Positions 20,035-30,000 of a stretch of DNA of 30,000 nt are shown in pieces. The stretch covers positions 3,065,400 to 3,095,399 of the forward strand of contig OZ026546.1 of NCBI GenBank assembly GCA_964020155.1. Direction: 5' to 3'. Below the pieces are notes generated by a model that saw nothing but the letters and a program-made list of their open reading frames with translations, was not told the origin of the DNA and made no database searches. Each line of letters opens with the position of its first letter. The first letter of the stretch is position 1. The position numbers and the translations under genes are program-made. Source of the DNA: Chondrilla cf. caribensis (Eukaryota; Porifera; Demospongiae; Chondrillida; Chondrillidae).

Positions 20035-20594
20035 ACACAAGCAAGCACACTACAGTAACATACGAATGCATAGAACACTAAACAAAAGAGAGGCTTACCC
20101 GACAAATAAGCTTACCTGATTTGATCCAAAACGTGTCCGAAATGTATTTCGATCGACTAATAACTTGTCACATATTCGCTCTCTAGATGAAAGAACTTAG
20201 CGAGATCCTTCTTAAGAATGAATAAAGCTTCATTCATAAGTTTGACACACTTCCGCCTAGGAAAGATTTTTGAAAAGGAGCCTAGAAGTGGTTATCGGCT
20301 TTCTTTCTTTGAAACGAAGACTTCATTCTTCTTAATATTCTCTAAAAATCCTTCGCTGCTGTTTTCAAGCCAAACAAAGTCTATATGGTGAAGTTACACT
20401 TCCGAAAGAAATTCTTCTTCTCGAAAAGTAGCCATTTTCTTTAGCGCAATATAAATTTGCGTATAAATTAAGTGTTGCGGTTACGCGTAGGGACACATAT
20501 TATATATATATATATATCTATATCTATCTATCTATCTATCGGACGAGCGTTACATACCGGAAGTCGAAATGAAAACAATATAGGGGCTGCCTGT
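20035..20594. repeat. Repeat-derived region, first copy of the 20.6-kb element
   Basis: The part 20410-20591 is a diverged direct copy of about 20740-20932 (shared GCGCAATATAAAT, TTACGCGTAGG, TATCTATCGGACGA, GTTACATACCGGAAGTCG, TAGGGGCTGCC). A TATC microsatellite lies at 20500-20540. No gene seen. Confidence 0.7.
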
Positions 20595-20932
20595 GGCAGC
20601 CCCTAAAAACTCGTGGGGCTGCCTCCCTCCGCACTCGAATTACTTGGAGGTCTTTCTTAGGTTTAGAAGAACCTTCGCTGAGGTTATTACGTTCGGCGAA
20701 GCTTCAGCGCACGAATTCTAGCCCAATTTCTAATTGTCGGCGTTCGAAATCGGCCATCTTTATTTCGCGCAATATAAATTATAATAATATTATAAATTCA
20801 TTGTTACGCGTAGGAACACGTATTATATATATATTATATCTAGCTATCTATAATATTATTATAATATATAATCTATCTATCGGACGAACGTTACATACCG
20901 GAAGTCGAAATGAAAACAATATAGGGGCTGCC
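20595..20932. mobile_element. 338-bp MITE-like element with 11-bp TIRs
   Basis: GGCAGCCCCTA at 20595-20605 is inverted as TAGGGGCTGCC at 20922-20932. A further TAGGGGCTGCC at 20581-20591 ends the preceding copy, so two related elements abut head to tail with a 3-bp gap. No coding capacity. Confidence 0.7.
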
Positions 20933-22110
20933 AAAATACAAGCTGTATGTCACCGGTCTACATTTTGATGCACATACATACATCTAATACATAGTATACC
21001 AAAGCCACACCAGGAGTGTAAGCAGGCAGAGTGTTGACTCATACATGAGAACTCAGTTGGGCTAACCCAAAATGTGTCTTTCATTGAATCTGATCTAACT
21101 TGTGATGTTTTCATGCAGGTGTTCATTCTCATGTCTAGAGGCCATCCAAATGCCCCAAACATATCAATTACAGATGTGGTTACTTTGAAGAGTTCATACT
21201 AGTGCTGCTCACTCTGATCATTTTCGCATTCTGACATGCTTCTCACTCTGCCCATGTCCTTAGTCATATCCCACTCATCCCTACTTTGTTCCTTCACTTT
21301 TTGTCTAGTCATTCCTACATCCTTTTTCATTTTTAAATGTTTTTTATGCTTGTTTGTATTCTTTTCACCTCAAGTATGTGATGTTAGATGTGTATAATGT
21401 GGGAAATATATAAAAGGTCGCCCTCTCGAATGATATACTAGATCTCGATTGCAATAGACTAAGTACAGAATTTGGGCAGTTTACTGTCTATAGAGAACGT
21501 TTGATCTCATAGCAAAGTTCCGTATACCCTGTATATTGCTATCCCATGTAATATGAAGTAAGCAAATATTCTTAACTGAACAAGATGGCGTATTAACACG
21601 TGGCAGTCACTGTACAGAGCTGGAAATGCAGAAGTCACCATACGTAGTGCAATGGTAACAAGAGTAGGAAAGGGCACTGTGCACTACAAAACAAGATCGT
21701 TTGTGTTAAAATTAGCACCATAGCTTTGGTAGCTCTGTCTGAAAATATGGTGAGAAGTCCGAAATATTGACCTTCTATTTGTTTGACCTTTTGCCGATTC
21801 GTCACTTCAGCTATGCTTTCACTTGTTAGTACTTTTCTTACCTCTTAAATCAGTTGAATCTGTCTCCTGAATGCTGGCTTGGGCTTAATACCCATCCATA
21901 GGCAATATTTGCAAAACTGTAATGTATGTGTGGTACTATGATAGGGCCGCCATTGTGTTTTTGTGTCATCCCAACATATAGAGTGCTATCACACTCTGTG
22001 ATTCTTTAGTAACACCTGCCCTAAATTGTAAGGCTTTCATTCAGATATGCAGACATTTAGTATTGTGCCCAAATATTATATCAATTTCAAACTTACAATT
22101 GTGTTCATGT
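20933..22110. other. Non-coding, partly repeated region
   Basis: 20975-21050 matches 18065-18140 inverted. About 21950-22003 (CCGCCATT ... GAGTGCTATCACACTCT) is a diverged copy of 290-350. Otherwise AT-rich with no supported gene. Confidence 0.5.
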
Positions 22111-22227
22111 ACACACACACACACACACACACACACCCAAATACACATACACACGGAACCTCACAACTATCCAACCACCCCTCACACACAACACAAAACA
22201 CCTATACAAAACTATTATACATGTACG

Positions 22228-22292
<65 letters not shown>
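22111..22292. repeat. Two (CA)n microsatellites
   Basis: (CA) tracts at about 22111-22135 and 22228-22292, separated by degraded CA-rich sequence. Confidence 0.95.
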
Positions 22293-22294
<2 letters not shown>

Positions 22295-22394
22295 GACTTT
22301 CATTCAGATGTCCACATGTAGACATTTAACATTGTCACAGTGCCAAAATATCAATATCAAACTTCATACTTCATGTTCTAAAATATACACTAAG

Positions 22395-22965
22395 AGCAAA
22401 ATCATTGTATATAATCATTACTGTGATTAGGATGAGGACAATGTACATAAATTGAAATGCGATGGTATGTAGTATTCAGTTTTATGAATAGTCAGAGCAT
22501 ATATATTGATCAACAGAAGTTGGTTGCTTGAAAGAAGAATAATGCACAAGGAAATGGACAGAGAAGAATGGTGTCCTTGCAGACATAAGTTGTACCTCCT
22601 TTGTCTGTACCAGTAACACTCTTACACTGTTGTCTGCAATAACAGCATCTACTTAAGCCGAAGAATGGCCATGACTGCATGGGAGTGTTAATCATAGACA
22701 TTAGACAATACAGAGATAGACAATTCATGCCAAGCATGTGGCCGGGTGTCCACACAGGAGGTGCATGTGGGAGGATGAATGCTAAACCAAGGCAAATATT
22801 CATGTCCTGGTCACCGAGAGGAGTCAGTTGTGTTGTGTGCTCAGTTGGTGAGGGGTCAGTTCGCATATATAGCCAGTCACGAAGATGAATTTTCAATAGG
22901 GCTGGGTAGTAATGATGGAGTCTTGAAGTTGATTCAACAGATCCTATATATATGGCTTCCCTCAT
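22395..22965 (-). pseudogene. Dispersed repeat copy 2 with a possible piggyBac-like C-terminal remnant
   Basis: The minus-strand frame at 22965-22510 (151 codons) ends with a Cys-rich stretch: SRCCYCRQQC, then GGTTYVCKD, then LCPFPCALFF. The spacing loosely resembles the C-terminal zinc ribbon of piggyBac transposases (C-x2-C ... YxC-x2-C ... LC-x2-PC), but one Cys of the second pair is missing and no DDD catalytic domain is near. The sequence is a copy of the family also seen at 18425-18830 and 23930-24075. I treat it as a decayed fragment; the family assignment is tentative. Confidence 0.35.
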
Positions 22966-23285
22966 ACCCTGACATGTCTCTGTCTGTTAGAACTGACTAA
23001 GTCCACGAGGAAACACACCATGCAGGTTTCATACACTTTTCTTATTTAAAACCGTTGGCACAAATACACACTGTATTTTGAAAATGACACTATTTTTATG
23101 CATTACTGCATTCCAAGTACACATGTGATGGTCTCCATCATGTAGGCTTCAATTCCATCTTTCTCTTAATTTTATGTGGTCACACGTGAGTGTTGTTGTT
23201 AGTGGTGTACCTCACACATGCAAACCTATGCTACCATACCCATGGGAGAGTGCTATTGTATCTGGTGCATTTGGTGTACCATCTG

Positions 23286-23828
23286 TGCTATGTACACTAA
23301 ACTCAGAACACGTGACCATGAAGTCTCTGAGAATGGAATATGCACTTCATTTCTACTCAAAGAGCTGTGGGATGATGACAGTAATTGTCCATATCATATC
23401 CTGTTAATGGTCCATATCAAAGCTTTTCATACCTCAACTACCACATTCAATACTCAAAGGACATCCTAGTACCAGCCTACACAGTGCTATGTACACTAAA
23501 CTCAGAGCACGTGACCATGAAGTCTCTGAGAATGGAATATGCACATTATTTCTACTCAAAGAGCAATTAGAAACAGGTGTACCCAGCTTCACCTCAATCC
23601 CCCTCACACCTGTAGAACACAATGTCCCAAAACTCCTTGTATAGACATGTTCAATGAGCAGTTACATATAGCTGTTTATTCTGAAACATGCTAGAATCCC
23701 AGGTGTACAGTGGGATGATGACAGTAATTGTCCATGTCATATCCTGTTAATGGTCCATATCAAAGCTTTTCATACCTCAACTACCACATTCAATACTCAA
23801 AGGACATCCTAGTACCAGCCTACACAGT
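23286..23828. repeat. Local direct duplications
   Basis: GTGCTATGTACACTAAACTC and ~55 bp following occur at 23286 and again at 23489. The ~117-bp stretch starting GTGGGATGATGACAG at 23366 recurs almost identically at 23710-23828. No open frame survives across the copies. Confidence 0.85.
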
Positions 23829-23929
23829 CTGTTATTCACTCCTCCTCTGTGGTCACGTACACACCATAGTGTAGTTGTCAGGATATATACGTACACGCTG
23901 TTCATGAGTGCTGATTGTTAGTATTGTCA

Positions 23930-24075
23930 TGAATGCCAAGCAGGTGGGCATGCATGCTGCGTGTGGGAGGATGAATGCTAAAGCAAAGCAAATATTCATG
24001 TCCTGGTCACCAAGCAAGAGAAGTCTGCTGTGTTGTGTGCTCAGGTGGTGAGGTGTCAGTTCGGTACAGACGGGA
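23930..24075. repeat. Dispersed repeat family, copy 3
   Basis: Matches 22728-22866 (shared GTGGGAGGATGAATGCTAAA, CAAATATTCATGTCCTGG, GTGTTGTGTGCTCAG), the part of copy 2 beyond the Cys-rich remnant. Confidence 0.8.
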
Positions 24076-24143
24076 ACAAGACTACTTTGATATGCATTTA
24101 TTATACTTCCATACTAAATATCATATGATTGCACAATCATCCT

Positions 24144-24829
24144 CATAGTTGCCAACCTTTGAAACTTACCTTCAGGGACACTTATGTATCTACCGTATAC
24201 CTATGTGCTGTGGCCAAAATGGCTCAACGAATAGCTATATGCAGGTTTAGTATCATTGCTTGTGCTTGATAAATAGCTGTGAAAGTAGTGTTGAGCCTTG
24301 CTGAATATCATATGCATTTAGTATGAAATGATTCATTGAATGTATCACAAATGTAGATTAGTATGAAGAACCATAGGTTTTTCTCTAGTATCTATGGAAG
24401 AACACAATCAGCCAGTTTATGACGTCATATTGCAAATGGCTGTCAACGCACGGGCGAATTGAAAAGCCACGATTTTTGAGGGATAACTAGATGTTATGCT
24501 CCATAGGAATGTAATACTGAGTTTTTAACTCGTTACATTGATGAATTGACGACGAAGAACCTGCGCAAGTCTATCCAAGAGCTTTAAAATTGTCGCATTG
24601 ATCGCCGAACACTGCCGAACGAACATTGAACAGACTAAATATTCCTTCTAGCTAGATAGAATCGAAGCGCTTGTTTGTCGATTATTATGGCACTTCTAAA
24701 GACGATTTGAATAAAGACAATCGGATTTTGCACCCTGTGGTTTACTGTTGATAAATCCGGGACAAATCACCAATCCGTGCGAAAAAATCCGTGAATGTCC
24801 CGGATGATTCGGGACAGTTGGTAACTATG
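24144..24829. mobile_element. 686-bp TIR element with 6-bp target duplication
   Basis: Left end CATAGTTGCCAAC and right end (inverted) CATAGTTACCAAC, with GGGACA words further in on both sides. CATCCT lies immediately outside both ends (24138-24143 and 24830-24835). The interior contains ACGTCATA, a GC-moderate stretch and no long frame. Non-autonomous DNA element; superfamily not assigned. Confidence 0.75.
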
Positions 24830-24947
24830 CATCCTTTATGTAGTAGATGTACGCACATACAATATATAAGTGGATATACTTCAACAAACAAGTGATCATA
24901 AACTCTGTTTTTATATGAATATAAAACCCTGAGCACATTGAACAGGC

Positions 24948-25755
24948 AGGTACATGTACACACAATACTAACAACCCGAGGTACATGTACACACAATACT
25001 ACCAACCTGAGGTACATGTACACACAATACCACCAACCTGAGGTATATGTACACACAATACTACCAACCTGAGGTACATGTACACACAATACTAAAAACC
25101 TGAGGTACATGTACACACAATAACACCAACCTGAGGTACATGTACACACAATACTACCAACCTGAGGTACATGTACACACAATACCACCAACCCGAGGTA
25201 CATGTACACGCAATATTACCAACCTGAAGTACATGTACACACAATACCACCAACCTGAGGTACATGTACACACAATACCACCAACCTGAGGTACATGTAC
25301 ACACAATACTACCAACCCGAGGTACATGTACACACAATACTACCAACCCGAGGTACATGTACACACAATACCACCAACCTGAGGTACATGTACACACAAT
25401 AACACCAACCTGAGGTACATGTACACACAATACTACCAACCCGAGGTACTGGCATGTACACACAATACTACCAACCTGAGGTACATGTACACACAATACT
25501 ACCAACCTGAGGTACATGTACACACAATACTACCAACCCGAGGTACATGTACACACAATACCACCAACCTGAGGTACATGTACACACAATACCACCAACC
25601 TGAGGTACATGTACACACAATACTACCAACCCGAGGTACTGGCATGTACACACAATACTACCAACCTGAGGTACATGTACACACAATACTACCAACCCGA
25701 GGTAGATGTACACACAATGCCACCAACCTGAGGTACATGTACGCACAATACTAAC
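24948..25755. repeat. 31-bp minisatellite, about 26 copies
   Basis: The unit reads roughly GAGGTACATGTACACACAA followed by TACTACCAACCT. Two units carry an insertion (GTACTGGCATG) at about 25445 and 25635, 190 bp apart, showing a higher-order duplication of about six units. Long Cys-Val-His frames on either strand are by-products. Confidence 0.97.
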
Positions 25756-26325
25756 CTTGGAACTGAAACGGTGCAAGGTTGTAGCAACTATGTTTATATA
25801 AGCTTCTACAACCTTATAGGCAGCTCCAGCAACCGTATTACCAGATAATATATACAAGCTTGTATAACCTTGGAGGATGGATACCATGTGAAAGGTTGTG
25901 TGAAGGTGAGGACAAAGTTGAAAATTGTATATGGGATAACACTTCCACACGGTACACAAATCCTCCTGCGTGATCAGGACATGAATAGTTGCTACAACTG
26001 CATGTGGATCATCCGTCCACTACCTTCGAGCTCCCGGTTCACGATCAGGCATGGACACCCGTAACCGTAGCGGTGAGAATAAGTTGGAGTTATAAGAGTC
26101 TATGTATTAAGTGTCTATGATAGTACACATTCAATGAACCCCAACACTTGGTATACATCAGAAATTAATAACAATGCAAATTAGGACAAATCTATCATAC
26201 TCACGCGATCAATCATACTTTCATTCCAATATATCCACTTTATTCTGCATGGATCCTGAATACCGGATACACATTTTACACAATTTCATAATAAACACAT
26301 TCCATTTCGTAATGCACATTTCCAT
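25756..26325. other. No gene; small hairpin
   Basis: AAGGTTGTAG (25775-25784) pairs with CTACAACCTT (25806-25815). AAGCTT with following ACAACCTT/ATAACCTTGG is repeated at about 25800 and 25856. Otherwise featureless. Confidence 0.5.
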
Positions 26326-26516
26326 TATAAAAGGAATCAGGCTTGGGTCCACAAATTTGTAAACCCACAAAGATCAAAGGGAGATCAAAGAATGTTTACA
26401 CATTCAAAACACAAAACAAATAACAATAATCAATGTGTTCAATAAACTTGCAGCTGTTGCAGCTGATGCCTCATTGGGTTTACAAATTTGTGGACCCAAG
26501 CCTGATTCTCTTTATA
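26326..26516. mobile_element. 191-bp MITE with ~40-bp TIRs
   Basis: The left arm runs TATAAAAGGAATCAGG, CTTGGGTCCACAAATTTG, TAAACCCA. The right arm is its inverted copy, with two mismatches near the outer end. The arm contains CACAAATTTGTAAAC, a 15-bp word shared exactly with most units of the array at 14671-14845. No coding capacity. Confidence 0.85.
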
Positions 26517-26661
26517 CTGCAATGTTTTTATTTGCGGATTATTATTTTTGCAAATGTTAGGCCAACTGCGAAATCCGTGAAAATTTTTGTCCCACAAAAA
26601 TTTCCTGCTATACTCTACTGTACATCTTGCAAATGCTCTCTATTATAAATCATAAAAACAT

Positions 26662-26748
26662 TTGCAACAGTAATTACACTATACCCGGGCTTAGTGTAAA
26701 GTTTATCCCGAATTGCCATATGGGTAGAAGTACTGGGATTACATACAC
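26662..26748. repeat. Dispersed repeat, left half of a split copy
   Basis: Matches bases 1-86 of the window. Similarity ends at ATTACATAC, where inserted DNA begins. Confidence 0.85.
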
Positions 26749-26767
26749 TGTAAATACGGTGGTGTGT

Positions 26768-27354
26768 ATAACAATCCTACCAAGTTTCACGCCTTAGACG
26801 TGAGACTCACAATTTTGCAAGTGGTCTCAAGTTCTCACGCCCAGATTCTTCATTCTCACGCCTCAGAGCTAGGTTATACCTTATTGTAGAATAATCATAT
26901 TTAGATGATTTAGTAGAAATGGTCCCAGATTTAGCATTCTTAAGCTTCGATTGACCATAGACCATCTAGGGACCAACGACTGAGACGCCCGCATTTTTAT
27001 GCGTTCGATATGCGTGTCGACTTTATCAAACATGGCGACTTGAATGCAAGCCAAGTCAGCAACCTGGCAGTACAATAAAGAACATTCTAGAAAGTAGACT
27101 AAATTCAGTGCTGTTAATATTACATACTGTACTTATGTCAAATAATCATGCAGTTATAAATTTAAAGCCAGTTTTTGTTCCGCAATTGTATTATCAGTGA
27201 TTGACTATATAGTGATGCAAACTGCATTAATTTTGTTGTGGTGGACATTAAATTCAATGTATGCTGGTACGTCTCACTCCAAGTGGCTCTAATCTCACTC
27301 CTAACGGAGCTATATCTCACTCCTGCACTTTTTGGACCTTGGCAGGTATGGTAT
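26768..27354. mobile_element. Candidate TIR element inside the split repeat
   Basis: The left TATAACAATCCTACCAAG and right (inverted) TATACCATACCTGCCAAG match at 14 of 18 positions. Just inside, both ends carry repeated TCTCACGCC or TCTCACTCC words. A typical small DNA element layout, but the TIR is imperfect and no target duplication was established. Confidence 0.4.
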
Positions 27355-28544
27355 AACCCTCCAGTTGGTGGGTTATACACACCTCTTGTTAAACCCACCA
27401 GTGGTGGTTTCACATTGGTGGGTGTAAATCACCACAAAATGTATCGCCTCGTGGTGGGTTCTCATCGGTGTGCGTAAACCACCACGCTTAAGATGATGGG
27501 CTCTAAATAGAATATATACCGGCCAATTTCAACTTATTGCGCAACCGTCTTGGTTACGATGTTCAGTACGTGCGTGGATATAGTATATAGCCGGCCCCCT
27601 GCACTCCTCAAGACTCGACGCGAATTTGCCCGGAATGATCATGAGATGGCATACTTATATTTTGCTAAATTTTTGTTAGATAGATGTTAAGAAAATTATC
27701 GATGTAAAGGTAAGATATGTATTCAATTCATGTATAATTTTACAAATCCCTCCAGACACTAATCCCTTACACGTAACGTAAATGGCGCTCGTACAGAATT
27801 TATATTATTAGTATACTAAAATACACTGATTATATCTTTGCCTCTATGCATATGGATGTTGACTTATAGCAGTTGCTTGTATCACTCTACTTAGAATGCT
27901 CTGCTCAATGTAGAAAAGCAAACAGCCAGCTGAAAACTTACCAATCGCTTCCACATGACACACACACACACACACACACACGCAAGCATGCATTATTAAT
28001 ATTATAATATTATATATTAATATTAATATTAATATAATAATAATAATAATGGTGATAAAATGGCTCACAATTTCTTGATTCAGAGAATCTCTGTTGCCAT
28101 TCAGCGAGGCAACTCCATGGCAATTTTGGGTACAATGATGTTGGACACCCCACCGATTTAATTTTATTTGTTTTCTATTATTTATTTATTATTATTATTG
28201 TAATTATTATTATTATATCTATTTTATTTAATTGTAAAATACATGTATTATATATGTTTTATTTATTTTAATTAATTGTAAATTAGAGTATTATTATTAT
28301 TATTATTATGTAATATTAATACTTGAATCTTGATCATGATCAATATTGATACGTACAGCCATAATAATAATTATATAATATTAACACCCATATCTTATGC
28401 ATGCATGCAATATAATAAATTATATTAATTTTATTATATTATAATTATATAATTCAAGTACTTACGTATACATATGTATTATACATACATAAACTAGTCT
28501 TAGAAAATCAATAATACACACACACACATATTACTAACGATATT
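27355..28544. other. AT-rich inserted DNA without genes
   Basis: Contains several GGTGGGTT/AACCCACC-type words at 27365-27490, a short (CA)n at 27958-27982, and long AT-only stretches with ATT/TAA runs (28000-28450). No supported gene. Confidence 0.5.
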
Positions 28545-28688
28545 ATAGTGTTCATTTCATTTGGTAAATTATACATAATATTATAGTATCTATAGCACCT
28601 AGCTACAATCTTGCTTCATGCTAAACCACCTCTATGGGGTGACCACTTGGAGTATGCATAGCAATAGTACCAGTAGGAACACTACATG
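28545..28688. repeat. Dispersed repeat, right half of a split copy
   Basis: Matches bases ~105-225 of the window (TTTCATTTGGTAAATTAT, GCTAAACCACCTCTATGGGG, AGTATGCATAGC). Confidence 0.85.
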
Positions 28689-28778
28689 CAGTCCTCATGA
28701 AGCTGGTGATCCCTGTACCATAATGATAATAATAATATTATTACTATGATCGTTTGTGTTACATAATTCTATGCATTA

Positions 28779-29117
28779 TTGACTTCAGAATTATTACAAC
28801 TATCGATACTTAATTCAACAATTCGTCACCGCTTCTCAATATGCAGGATTGTTACAGTAAACAAAAGGACAGTAGGACGTGTAGTACAAGCGATATGGAA
28901 GACTAAATTGGTGACCCCCTTCCCAACCACAAAAATGCATTCAATTGGGGACACAACATCAAATATTGCAGGATTACCATCTTTGGCCTCAACTGTACAA
29001 AATTTAGTCCATATACAAAGCAAACAAATGTACAACATCTATGTCTGTCACAAATGCAATGTCCCAATGTATAACAACCCATCTTACAGAGTGTTACATG
29101 AATCTGCTAAGAATTGA
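28779..29117 (+). pseudogene. Open frame with a zinc-ribbon-like tail, possible transposase remnant
   Basis: A 112-codon frame ends in YVCHKCNVPMYNNPSYRVLHESAKN-like sequence. The C-x2-C-NVP...H pattern resembles the tail of piggyBac-type proteins, with Cys residues replaced by Tyr. The rest has no recognisable domain and no splice context. Its stop is followed at once by a MITE (29121). Weak evidence; it may be chance. Confidence 0.25.
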
Positions 29118-29120
29118 ATA

Positions 29121-29295
29121 CAGTGAATTCTCGTCAATCCGCCACAATTCGTTTTCGAAGAATATGGTGGATTAATGAGTTTGGCGGATTAAAAGAATAT
29201 TCATTGGTACTTGTACATTTTATTGGTAATGGGAAATTGTGGCGGATTAAAAGATTTGGCGGATAAAGCAGTGGCGGATTAACGAGAATTCACTG
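29121..29295. mobile_element. 175-bp pogo/Tigger-like MITE
   Basis: CAGTGAATTCTCGTCAATCC on the left is inverted on the right (GGATTAACGAGAATTCACTG, one mismatch), with TA at 29119-29120 and 29296-29297. CAGT-starting ends with TA duplication are typical of pogo/Tigger. The GGCGGATTA motif is repeated several times inside. Confidence 0.85.
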
Positions 29296-29297
29296 TA

Positions 29298-30000
29298 TAT
29301 GGATCTCAACATACAAACCCGGCTAGGGCGATTCAAACGTCTGGATTACTTCCCTCGCTTTGGATCAATTCAGCAATATTAATGTGGTGGTATTCCACTG
29401 TTAGTCTGAGAGTAATGTAGGCACTTTTGTCCCACAGAGAACACTCCCCAGTACCTTTAGTATTCTGAGCAATAGTTTTTATTGATGCACAAACAAGCAA
29501 ACTGAATTATAATATCTTGTAGCTGCTGGGTAAAATTATATTTATATTGTACCTAATATTATTTAATTGTCACTCGTTGCATGCATACTGTACAGCTGCA
29601 GACCCAATGGCAAGAGATAGATATGAAGTTACGTAATAGTTTTATAGAATAATCAGTTAAATTGCTGTATTATAAGCAATTGCACAAAAATAATGATGCA
29701 AAATCAATTGTGTCCTTTGATTATAGTGTTTTAATGTTACTTGATAATAGCTTTACTTTTAATCAAACTTGGGTCTTTAGTTTGGAACTTACATTAAGGC
29801 AGCCATTCTTGCCTACAAAGGAGAAAATGTAGTTTTGTGAATAACAATAACAAAGATTGAATTTATTCTATATGCATGTCTGTACACATACAATGCATAG
29901 ATGGTGTAGATACTTATTTAGTGCTCTATAATAAAGGAATGTGCTTTTGCATGCATAATACTTGTAAATGTATATACTTACAGTGCAGCATACATCCAAC
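29298..30000. other. Right edge, nothing supported
   Basis: AT-rich DNA. No splice-consistent exon chain, RNA gene or repeat recognised. Confidence 0.5.

Noticed and set aside
19134..20119. Long His/Thr-rich and Cys/Val-rich open frames on both strands
   Set aside because: They arise from a CA/TG dinucleotide block that cannot produce stops in most frames; no start context, splice sites or non-repeat sequence.
22510..22965. Functional piggyBac transposase
   Set aside because: Only a Cys-rich tail resembles the family; no DDD domain, and the segment belongs to a diverged repeat family.
24742..25959. Repetitive Cys-Val-His open frames on both strands
   Set aside because: They are translations of the 31-bp minisatellite and appear in several frames at once.

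Overview
This is eukaryotic, very probably metazoan, DNA. Genes are split by short GT-AG introns (61 to about 1,130 bp), there are AATAAA polyadenylation signals, no bacterial operon structure, and abundant small inverted-repeat elements, minisatellites and microsatellites. The frequent ACGTACGT/TACATGTAC-type words and intron-rich compact genes suggest an early-branching animal such as a demosponge, but that is an inference from texture, not from a marker gene.

The centrepiece is positions 2056-15245. I read this as one 13.2-kb DNA transposon. It is bounded by 44-bp terminal inverted repeats (43/44 identical) and flanked by a possible 4-bp duplication, AGTA. Two large divergent genes fire outward from a shared 145-bp promoter in its middle. 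The left gene (minus strand, 11 exons, 8000 to 2283, about 714 aa) is a DDE-type transposase of the family I associate with the DUF7869 domain. The right gene (plus strand, 13 exons, 8146 to 15021, about 696 aa) carries a ParB/sulfiredoxin-like motif and otherwise has no function I recognise. Every exon junction I propose is phase-consistent, so both reading frames look intact. Each gene stops about 180 bp from its TIR. The last intron of each gene holds a tandem array of palindromic CAAATTTG-centred repeats, so the element is strikingly symmetrical.

Just outside the right TIR (15282-15932, minus strand) is an apparently intact single-exon ORF of unknown function whose AATAAA overlaps its stop codon.

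From 16 to 30 kb I find no convincing intact gene. This part holds: a 432-bp unit with 60-bp direct repeats around a tRNA-like segment; a TA-rich palindrome; a complete-looking minus-strand hammerhead ribozyme (18983-19036), typical of Penelope-like elements and retrozymes; about 1 kb of CA-rich microsatellite; several TIR-bounded MITE-like elements; a family of diverged duplicated segments with a possible piggyBac-like C-terminal remnant; an 800-bp 31-bp-unit minisatellite; a dispersed repeat, also present at 1-230, that is split by about 1.8 kb of inserted DNA; and a pogo/Tigger-like MITE near the right end.
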